NCBI GenBank assembly: GCA_965206015.1
Contig: CBDBIW010000016.1
Coordinates: 1 to 64,000 of the forward strand
From: JAJCYL01 sp965206015
GTDB lineage: Bacteria > Bacteroidota > Bacteroidia > Cytophagales > Cyclobacteriaceae
Reading direction: 5' to 3'
DNA: 64,000 nt
Below, in pieces: positions 53,390 to 63,100 of the stretch. The position numbers and the translations under genes were made by a program. The notes below the pieces were generated by a model. The model was not told the origin of the DNA. It did no database searches and saw nothing but the letters and a program-made list of their open reading frames with translations. Within the stretch, counting starts at the first letter, position 1; every line of letters begins with the position of its first letter.

Positions 53390-56300
53390 ATGAAGCAACC
53401 ATTTTTACTGCTATCAGTACTGCTCTTGTCTTTAGCAGCTTTGGCTCAGAGACCTTTTATCAGTGGCTTGGATAAGCTTACTGGTACCGTGAATGAAGAA
53501 GTGACAATTTCTGGTTTGAACTTGCCTACTGGTGGCAATTTGGTAGTTAAGTTTGGTGCGGCCGTTGTACAGGCTGCCGATGTGGTTTCTGCATCAGCCA
53601 GTTTAATTGTTGTAAAGGTTCCCGCCGGTGCATCTTATGGACCTGTTAGCGTCACAAACAAGGTCAATGGATTAACAGGATATTCTTCAGATCATTTGCT
53701 TCTCAGTTATAGCGGAACAACTTTTGACCCAATGCAATTGGGAGCTCAACAAGTATTTCAGACCGGAGTAAGCCCGCAACCATTTGATATCACTCCCAAT
53801 GATTTCAACAGCGATGGCTGGGTTGATATAATTATGACTAATGAGAATGGCAACAAAGCCGATGTCTATACGAATGATAGAAGTGCAGCAATTAGTTTTA
53901 CTCAAACAGCTTTAGTAACCAATGCACCGACAAGAAATGTAGATTCGGGTGATTTAGATGGTGACGGTTTGCCAGATTTGGCGTTAACTATTGGAAATAA
54001 TGGTAATAGACTACTTATTTATAGAAATACAAGTGGTGCTGATATAACTTTTGACACTCCTCCGGTTATAATAATACTTCCTGGCATAGGTGAAAATATC
54101 CGTATTATAAGACGCCCAGTTATCAGCGATCTGGATGGAGATGGCAAACCGGAGATTATTGTTTCCAATGAAAGCGACAATACCATCCATGTCTATGTTA
54201 ACCAGAGCACCGGCCCTGGAAATATTTCATTTGCATCAACACCTGTGGAATTAATAGCTACAGGAGCAACTGTGGGTATCTCTGGACTTGATGTCAAAGA
54301 TTTGAATAATGATGGCTTTCCTGAAGTAGTAGCCAATCCATTTGTGAGTTCACCCAACCTTTTTGTCTTTAGAAATACCAGTACGCCTGGAAGTATAAGC
54401 ATACGAGCTGCGACGGTTATTACTGCACCTTCAGGAATGGTCAATTCAGTAGTTGGAGATTTCGACGGAGATGGTTTTAATGACATTGCTACCACTAAAA
54501 CTAACTTCCCGAGAGAAGGTGCTGTATTACTTTTCAGAAATGCCACTGCCCAGTCAGGAGGTGACATATCGATAGAGGCTCCAGTTGAAGTAGCTACCAG
54601 CACGGTCGCACCTCTGGGGCTGGGATTAGGAGATTTGAATGGAGACGGTAAACTCGATATAGCGGTGGGTAGCGAAGATGCTTTTCCCGATGCAAGTATT
54701 GTCAATTTGATCAATACATCAGTTGGAAGCACTTTAACTTTTAGTTTGGTGAAGGTCACCTCAGTCAATACCAGTCGGAACTTGAAAATTGTGGATGTAA
54801 GCAACGACGGTCGTCCCGATATTGTTTATACGAACAATATTACCACAGACGCTCCCGGTGATTTATCTGTATTTAAGAATAACAATTGCGTGACGCCTGT
54901 TATTTCGCCTGTTGGACCATTGACTGTTTGTACGAATGCTGTCATTGTACTAGAAGCGACATTGACTGCAAGCCCAATGACATACCAATGGCTTGACGGA
55001 GGTGTTGATATAGGTGGCCAAATGAATCCCACTTTTACAATTCCCACTATGGCAGTCGGCTCAAAGGAATATTCGGTCAGAGTTACTGACGGGGCATTGG
55101 CACTGTGTTCAAATACATCATCGGTTGTGACAGTGGTCGTTGACGCTGCGACTACATTACCACCAGATATTACTGGAAATACTACCGTTTGTGTTGGGGA
55201 TGACTTTCAATTGACCACTTCAACACCAGCACAAGGATATCAATGGAGCGGCCCTGGTGGTTTCACTTCCACCGAACAGAATCCCACAATAACTGGTTTT
55301 CAGCCAGAACAAGCTGGTACTTATTCTCTTCAGGTTGAAATTGCTCCTGGTGGTTGTTTAAGTAATATCTCCACCACTGATATCACCGTTCAAAATTTGC
55401 CACAACCGCTGGCGGTCAATACCGGGGATACGAACTTCTGTGTAGGGAATACGGTCAATTTAACAACACCAGATTATATGGGTTTTACCTATAGCTGGAA
55501 TAAGGATGGCGTCCCCATAGCAGGTGAAACTACCACTACATTGCCGGTAACAGCTGGCGGTAGCTATACATCGCTTATTACTGACCCCGGGACTACGTGC
55601 ACCTTGGAAAGTCCGGCTGAAACCTTAGTCGCAGTTGCGCCACCTGTCTCGTCTTATACATCAGTTGATGCCATTTGTGTCGATCTACCCGTCAATTTTG
55701 CAGCTACTTCTACTGGAGTTGCCGGCTTCACCCTGGCCTACAGTTGGGCATTCGGTGATGCCGCTGCTACTATGGCTGTCATTGCCGATCCAGAGTTTAC
55801 TTATACGTCAGCGGGGTCATTCAATGCTGCATTGACAACCTCCTATGCTGAGGTGTTGGATTGCGCAAATGTTAGCCAAAAGGCCATTATCGTTCAGGCC
55901 GTACCTGCCATTGCAATTGAAGCCCGGGACGAGGCAGGAACAGTGCTTAGTGCTCCTTTTGAAAAATGCCCAAGTGATGAAGTTTCACTGATTGCGCCTT
56001 CTACATTTACCAATGTTTCCTGGACCAACACGGGGGGAACTAATTCACTTGGAACAGAAACAACATTTACCACTGCTACGGCTGGCACATACACATTTAC
56101 AGGAACTGATGCCGTGGGTTGCGTTCCTGTAGTTGAAGTGAGCCTCAACAATTTCGAAGGATCAGGGCTAACTTTGTCTAGCTCATCCACCATCGACATT
56201 GATGATGTGATAACCCTGGAAGAAAACCAGGAAAGAGTCGACCTTTCAGTAACAGGCGGAATGGATTACTCCTGGGAACCTGCCGCATTATTTACCGATT

Positions 56301-56686
56301 CAACTGCTGCGATGGTTGAAATTTCTCCTTTTGACATCAATACAGTTCTGACTGTAACCGGAACGGATATCAACGATTGTGTTGAAACGGCAACAGTCAC
56401 AATTATTGATCCGTTCATTGCCCCGAGAAGAGCTTTTTCACCGAATGGGGATGATTTGGATGATTGCTGGAAAATCGGAAATTCCCGTGACCTGAATGGT
56501 TGTACAGTCATCATTTTTGACAGTAGGGGCAGGCGACTATTAGAGGCTGTCTCTCCTTTCGTGGAAGACTGTATCTGGGATGGTAATTTTCGTGGGAACT
56601 TAGTGCCGGAAGGTGTCTATTATTATGCCATCAGCTGCGATGATAATCAATTCAATCGTTCGGGCAGTATTTTACTTGCCCGATAA
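53390..56686 (+). CDS. Large secreted protein with FG-GAP repeats and gliding-type sorting domain
   Basis: Start MKQPFLLLSVLLLSLAALAQ gives a signal peptide and 1,098 residues. An IPT/TIG-like domain comes first. Next are several FG-GAP/VCBS repeats with calcium-type loops (NSDGWVDI, DGDGLPDL, DGDGKPEI, NDGFPEV, NGDGKLDI), then Ig/PKD-like domains. The end (RRAFSPNGDDLDDCW, CTVIIFDSRGRRL, PEGVYYYAI) is the gliding-motility-associated type B sorting domain for type IX secretion. It should be an exported, surface-attached protein served by the PorP/SprF protein upstream. Confidence 0.87.
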   Translation: MKQPFLLLSVLLLSLAALAQRPFISGLDKLTGTVNEEVTISGLNLPTGGNLVVKFGAAVVQAADVVSASASLIVVKVPAGASYGPVSVTNKVNGLTGYSSDHLLLSYSGTTFDPMQLGAQQVFQTGVSPQPFDITPNDFNSDGWVDIIMTNENGNKADVYTNDRSAAISFTQTALVTNAPTRNVDSGDLDGDGLPDLALTIGNNGNRLLIYRNTSGADITFDTPPVIIILPGIGENIRIIRRPVISDLDGDGKPEIIVSNESDNTIHVYVNQSTGPGNISFASTPVELIATGATVGISGLDVKDLNNDGFPEVVANPFVSSPNLFVFRNTSTPGSISIRAATVITAPSGMVNSVVGDFDGDGFNDIATTKTNFPREGAVLLFRNATAQSGGDISIEAPVEVATSTVAPLGLGLGDLNGDGKLDIAVGSEDAFPDASIVNLINTSVGSTLTFSLVKVTSVNTSRNLKIVDVSNDGRPDIVYTNNITTDAPGDLSVFKNNNCVTPVISPVGPLTVCTNAVIVLEATLTASPMTYQWLDGGVDIGGQMNPTFTIPTMAVGSKEYSVRVTDGALALCSNTSSVVTVVVDAATTLPPDITGNTTVCVGDDFQLTTSTPAQGYQWSGPGGFTSTEQNPTITGFQPEQAGTYSLQVEIAPGGCLSNISTTDITVQNLPQPLAVNTGDTNFCVGNTVNLTTPDYMGFTYSWNKDGVPIAGETTTTLPVTAGGSYTSLITDPGTTCTLESPAETLVAVAPPVSSYTSVDAICVDLPVNFAATSTGVAGFTLAYSWAFGDAAATMAVIADPEFTYTSAGSFNAALTTSYAEVLDCANVSQKAIIVQAVPAIAIEARDEAGTVLSAPFEKCPSDEVSLIAPSTFTNVSWTNTGGTNSLGTETTFTTATAGTYTFTGTDAVGCVPVVEVSLNNFEGSGLTLSSSSTIDIDDVITLEENQERVDLSVTGGMDYSWEPAALFTDSTAAMVEISPFDINTVLTVTGTDINDCVETATVTIIDPFIAPRRAFSPNGDDLDDCWKIGNSRDLNGCTVIIFDSRGRRLLEAVSPFVEDCIWDGNFRGNLVPEGVYYYAISCDDNQFNRSGSILLAR

Positions 56687-56710
56687 AATATCCTTTCCAA
56701 AAAATCAGTT

Positions 56711-56738
56711 ATTACCTGTAGTCATCGGTGCAGGTAAT
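56711..56738. terminator. Stem-loop after the FG-GAP gene
   Basis: ATTACCTG and CAGGTAAT form a perfect 8-bp stem with a 12-base loop, 25 bases after the stop codon. It lacks a U run; a transcript-end or processing hairpin is plausible. Confidence 0.4.
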
Positions 56739-56768
56739 TCCCCCCGGAAATGACAGGTATTATGACTT

Positions 56769-56941
56769 AAGACCGTTGCAAGGGGTTTGGCTAATTATAC
56801 AATTGAGGGAAAATGAGCATAAAAAACAAGTATAGACACCTTAAAAACATCGAAAAACACAAAAATTGATGACATTATAAAGCAACAATTCTTCAAAGTA
56901 TAAATGTGAATTGAAATTGATACCGGTTTTGCAACGGTCTT
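56769..56941. mobile_element. MITE-like element with 13-bp TIRs and 5-bp target duplication
   Basis: AAGACCGTTGCAA at 56769 to 56781 is perfectly inverted at 56929 to 56941. GACTT flanks both ends directly (56764 to 56768 and 56942 to 56946). The 147-base interior has no gene. Perfect terminal repeats with exact duplication indicate a recent insertion of a non-autonomous transposable element. Confidence 0.75.
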
Positions 56942-57110
56942 GACTTAAATAAATTCAATTTAATATCGAATAAATACATTGTTAAATTCTGTTTATCTTT
57001 AATGATTATTTTAGGCATATTTGAGCTATTACCGGGATTCTCCTGTAAGGAGAGGTTAATTCAGATCAAGTGCCGGTATTAATTAGATTAACCTAAGTTA
57101 AAATTGAGCT

Positions 57111-60100
57111 ATGGCAGGAAAATCACCCATAATTCTTCTATCTATACTTCTTTTATCATTTAACCTGTTTGCACAAACGGCAGACGAAGCAGGACTGTGC
57201 GACAATGGCATAGATGATGATCAGGATGGATTTGTAGACTGCTTCGATAGTGATTGTAATCTGGACCCGGGGCAGTGTTCGGATTTCTTTTTTGGAAACA
57301 AGCTGGCTTGTAACTCGGTTACAGAAAATCCCACTTTTTCACTAAGACTCCAATGGGCCAGTGCAAACCAGACCGCACTGAACGCTGCCACACCGGCTAT
57401 TGGAGACTTGGATCATGATGGTATTCCTGAAGTAGTAGTAACCAACCGGGAATCTCAAGAACTATACGTTCTGGATGGACAATCTGGTATTACCGAACAA
57501 TCTGTTAATGTTGGTTTTGATGTAAATAGAACTGTTACCATTGGTCAGGTAGATGATGTAGATACCGAGTGTGCCTGGATTTTTGTTCAATCCTATATTG
57601 GCCGAGAGATAAAGGCGTATGACTGTAATCTGAATGAGATGTGGTCTGTACTTGGATCAAATGAGTGGTCTCCGGGTCTGCTTGGTCTGGCAGATTTCAA
57701 TGAAGATGGCGTAGCAGAGCTCTATTATAATAACGAGATACGAGATGCAAAATCTGGTTCTTTGATAGCAAGTGGCGGTGGTGCATGGATAACAGATTCA
57801 TCTGAAGGATCTGGTGCAGCAGACATATTGCCTGATGAAGCCTGCCCAAACTGTAGCGGCCTTGAGTTGGTTGATGGCAGTAAAGTTTGGTCGGTAGACA
57901 TTACAGGTACAAGTTCAGGTTCTGTCAACGTGGAAAGGGATATGGATAGCGTTCTTTTCGTTGATCTCAAGGCTCTTTTAACTCTTCGATTGCCAGCAAG
58001 TGAAAGGAAATTCAAACACAAGCGAAGAAGGCTCAATAGCCCTCATCAATCGACTTACGTCTCACTCGCAGATTATAACCAGGATGGACATGTGGACGTT
58101 ATAACTTCAGGAGCTTTGGGTGATTCTCATACGGATGTACCCATTACCATTTTTTTCTGGGATGTAATTAACAAAGGGGTTGACTTTTATCAGGATTTAA
58201 GTGCAAACACGGTATTCCAAAACGGTGCGGGAAGAATAAATATTGGAGATACCGATGGTGACGGGAAGCTAAATGCTACCTATGTATCCGATCAGATATT
58301 ATATTCATTGGATGAAAACCTGGATCCTATTTGGAAGCTGGATATTGAGGAGGGTTCATCGGGGTTCACGGGATGCACCCTTTTTGACTTTGACGGTGAC
58401 GGTGCAGCAGAGACAGTCTACCGCGATGAGCGGGAACTTCATATAATAGACGGAGCCACAGGTAGTATCCGTAATTCCATTGTTTGCGTTTCCAGAACTT
58501 TTGAAGACTATCCGGTCGTGGCCGATGTCGACGGAGATGGTGCTAGTGAAATATGTGTGACTTGTTCTTTTGATGACAATCAGCCCTTTAACCCCTTTGC
58601 CAATTCAGTCAATGGTCATGTTAGAATATTTGAATCAGACGGGGAGCAATGGCTGCCGTCAAGATCGGTATGGAACCAGCATGGCTACTTCAATACCCAC
58701 ATAAATGATGACCTGACCATACCAAGAGAACAGCAAAGCCACACCCGGGTTTTCCCACAGTCCAATTGTAATCTGGATGACAATATTCAGCCATTAAATG
58801 GCTTCTTGAATCAACTACCAATCTTGGATTCAGATGGTTGCCCTATTGCGGTATTCCCGGATTTTGGCTTGGTAGATCTAAGCATTATGATCGATCCTCC
58901 GACTTGTCCGGAGAATGAATTTCAAGTTTCTTTTGATGTCTTAAATAAAGGAGATATACCTATTACCGGATTATTACCAGTGTCCTTTTACGATGGTGAT
59001 CCCACCTTGCCCGGATCCGCTTATTTAACTACAGACTTCTTCCAGATTACAAACCTTACTGTTGGAGATGTAGCCACTGTTAATACGACTGCAGAAGGTA
59101 CTGGAGTCGATTTTGAACTATTTGTATCTGTGAATGATCTGGGAGGGATACCACCAGTAACTAATTTTGTAGGTAATATTCCTGAATGTAACCCGGGTGC
59201 GGATGTTGAATCAGCCATTGTGGACGTCGGACCTTTCCCAATATTTGCTGAGAAATTAAGTGACGACGAAAGATGCCTTGATACTGCCCCTGAAAATGGT
59301 TCCATGCGGGCTTTTTTTGACGGAATGCTTCCTGCAAGTGAAACTGTAATCTGGGAAGAAACCTTTGATGACCCGTCAAACGCTCAAGGTGATATCGTTG
59401 ATAATGGTGAAACTGCCTGGAATAGAGCGGTAGCAGGCAGTACGGACAAAGCTGAGATATTGAGATTAAATACGAATAACGTTTTTTGGTTTAGGGATAC
59501 TGACGCAGAAGCTGTATGGATGTCAGAAGTCATCAACATTGATAATTTTGACTTTGCGGATTTATCAATAAAATTTTTGTCATCCAGCGACTTGAACAGT
59601 ATTGATTACTTGAGAGCATTCTATTCTGTAGACGGCGGAGCTGAAACTCTTTTTACAAATGGTGACAATTCAGGAAGTTTTTTCTTTAACAACCAGCTAA
59701 AGGCTACAGTTTCAGGTGCTACCGTTCAGATCATAGTTAGATCAAGAATTACAAGCGACAATGGACAACATTATTTTGACAATGTCAGCGTATCAGGTGG
59801 CGTAAACGCTCAAACAGGCGAAATTTCTAAAGGATTTACATTCCAGTGGTACTTGAATGGAGATTTCAGTACGCCCGTATACGAAGGGTCAACCTACCCT
59901 ACGGCATCAGCAGGTGTTTATTCTGTAATTGGTACTAATGACGTCAGCGGTTGTACTTCTGACGTCCAAACGGATGTCATCACCATTGATCAGGTACCAG
60001 ATGCTCCTGAAGTAAGGATTGTGGAAGTAGTTGATAATACAGATTGTCAGACTCCCAATGGTTTGCTAAGGGCAGCTGTTATAGAGAATGGTATGGAAGT

Positions 60101-63100
60101 AACCACCGGCTTCGACTTTGCCTGGCGTGATGCAAACGTAATCACTCAAGTTATCTCTGTGGGAGCCACTGTCGGGACGCTGCCTGGCGGAGCTTATGCC
60201 GTTATCGCCCTGAACCAGTCTACTGGTTGTCAATCTGACCCGGTGACTGAGACGGTAGGTGCTCCGACATCCAGTGTAACGTTAACTGCCCAGGTTGACC
60301 AACATGTACTTGATTGCATGGACCCCACTAATGGTATTGTTTCGGCAATTGCAACAGGCGCACTTTCATCAGCACCAGCCGCCTTTACTTTCAACTGGTA
60401 TGTGGGGGAATTTACTACCTCTCTGCCTGACTATAATGGTGCTACTGTGACCGGTTTAGCACCAGGTAAATATACTGTCGAAGCTCAGGAAACCGGTACC
60501 GGGTGCGTGTCGGCGTCGCAAACAATCGAAGTATTGAATAATGCAGGCTTACCCATGATCACCACAGTACCAGTGGACAACGTGGGTTGCGTAACCGGAA
60601 CTGGCGAAATCGAAACAACGATAACCAACTCAGTTCCAGGTGACACTTATAGCATAGAAATATTTTCTGGCACTCAAACCACAACAGGTAGTATTGTCCT
60701 CTTTGACGATATTGTCGCCGGGCCCTCTTCCATTGTTGAAGAGCATGTCGGCCTTTTAAATGGCTTCTATACCGTAGAAGTAATCAATAAAACACAAAAT
60801 TGCCGATCAACCGGTTTGGTTGAAGTTGGTGGTATGCCCGGCACCTTAGTCGTAGACAATACAACCCCTGGAAATATCGGGGAAAATGCAAGAACCAGTT
60901 GTGGTATCTTCAATGGATCAATTGTAGTAAACCCTGCTGCTGTCGCTGGTATTCAGGGTACTTTAACCTATAAGATATGGACAGGTACTTCATCAACTCC
61001 TTCAGGAACACCATTTGCTACCAATAATACAGGAGATTTTCAGGGATTAAATGACGGAGACTATACGTTAGTTGTTGAAAACAGTTTTGGTTGCGCTTCG
61101 GCTGATATTCCTTTGAATATTCCATTGATGCGTGATGAGCCTGCTATAACTGAATTGCAGCTAATGGGAGATTTCAGTTGTGGTTCCAATCCTTTCAATC
61201 CAACAGGATTAATACTGATAGAGATAGCGAGTGTCATTCTTCCGGAAAATCTTGGTTATAATTTACAACTTTATTCTGGTACAGATCAAACTGCACCAGT
61301 GGGGCCAGTTGTTCCAATTGTCCCTCCGTCTCCGCCGGGCTCTGACCCAATAACCGGGGAATTTGATGCATTAACTGATGGCGTTTATAATATAGTCATT
61401 ACCAACAATGAAAATGGTTGTGATACGACACATCCATTTACTATCGCCGACTTGTCAGTGACCCCGGTATTTTCAATGGCTAACCTTGTTGAAATACAAA
61501 ATACTTCTTGTGGAGCGGCAAACGGATTTTTATCTGTAAGAATGGATGATGGAAGTCCTTCAGGTACTACTGACGGGTTTAACTTTAGTTGGTATGAGGG
61601 AGCTGTAGTCGGGGTGAACCGGATTCCAATGGATGCTGATGGTGACAATGACGAGGCTACCCAGGGTAATCTTTCCGGTGGAGAATACACCGTATTAGTT
61701 ATTGATTTATCCACTGGTTGTGCTGCCAGTTTGGTTTTGGACATAATCGATGCGCCCATAAACCCCATGGTGACGATCACTCAGGATATGGAAGATACTT
61801 CCTGTGACCCGGCCGCATCAACCGGTCAATTGTCAGCCACAGTAGATGGTGTTACAAACTATGATTTTGAATGGTATTCGGGCACAAATACGATGGTTGC
61901 CCCTGTTTTCAGTGAGGCTGCCGTTGCTACTTCAACTTTCGGCCGATTAGCTGGAGGGCAAATTTACACAGCAGTTGCTTCAGCTACAGGTTGTAGAGGA
62001 TCGGATTCAGAAATGGTTGTAGATAATGCCGTAAGGCCTATGATAAGCTTGGCAGATGTTACAGTTCAAGATAATGGCGGATGCACCAATCCAACGGGTC
62101 AAATTACCCTTGATCAGGTAACCTTCGGTACAGACCCTCCAATCCCGATCTCAGCACTTGATCCCGTCATTTTAACCATTGCCTGGTATGATGGTAATAT
62201 GGTACAGGTTAGTCCTGACTTCAGCGGCAATCCCTATACAGGCAATCCAGCAGGTAATGGCTTGGCCACTGGAGATTATACTTTGAGAGTTACCTACGGT
62301 AGCTGTGTGTCAAATGCATTGGTGGTTCCGGTAGCAGATGCCGTTATCCCGATTACTGCTACTTTTAACCAAACACCAAACACAGTTTGCGTTACTGATC
62401 CCAATGCTGCTGATCCCAACATTCCAGACACTTTCAATGGGGGTTTGACAGTGACCCCCGACGGTATATTTGGAACCTCTGCTGACTATTCTTATCAGTG
62501 GTACCTGGGGCTTAATACAAGTGTCAGTAACGCCATTGCTGGTGGAACTCTTCCCATGGGTGTGAATGCGCCAGTTGGAGCGATTTCTGCTGATAATGCC
62601 CTTCAGAATGCTCCTGATGGTGATTATACAGTAGTATTGACAGGAATCGTTCCGGGTCATCCTTATGAAGGCTGTACCATCACCCTTGATAGGAGTATAG
62701 TCGCCAATAAAATGGATCCTGTAATTGGTACAGGGGTTGGCGATATTACGATCGTTCCAAATTCACATTGTGAAACATCAGATAGCTATCCCGGTGGAAG
62801 TATTGAACTACTCAATGTGGGGGCAAGTACCTATGCATTCGAATGGTATCATGGTGCTTCCGTTAATGCAGCTAATCTCTTAGTTGATGGTGCAACAATT
62901 TTTGCACAAAAAGGCGAAAGCATTCCACCACTTCCTCCTTCAGGAATAATACCAACCGTTGCGGGTGCAACTACTCATAATATTTCCAGCCTGAATGCAG
63001 GTTCCTATACCGTTCGTAGTATAGATACTGCTACCGGTTGTGTATCCGGTGAAGAGATTATTGTAATTACAAGTCCTCCACCAACTGCGCCGACTATTAC

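Noticed and set aside
54193..54804. 203-codon minus-strand frame opposite the FG-GAP gene
   Set aside because: Complement of calcium-loop repeats; low-complexity Ser/Pro/Lys sequence without family features.
56769..56941. Invertible promoter (site-specific DNA inversion) upstream of the giant gene
   Set aside because: The exact 5-bp GACTT duplication outside the inverted repeats indicates transposition, and no invertase gene is nearby.
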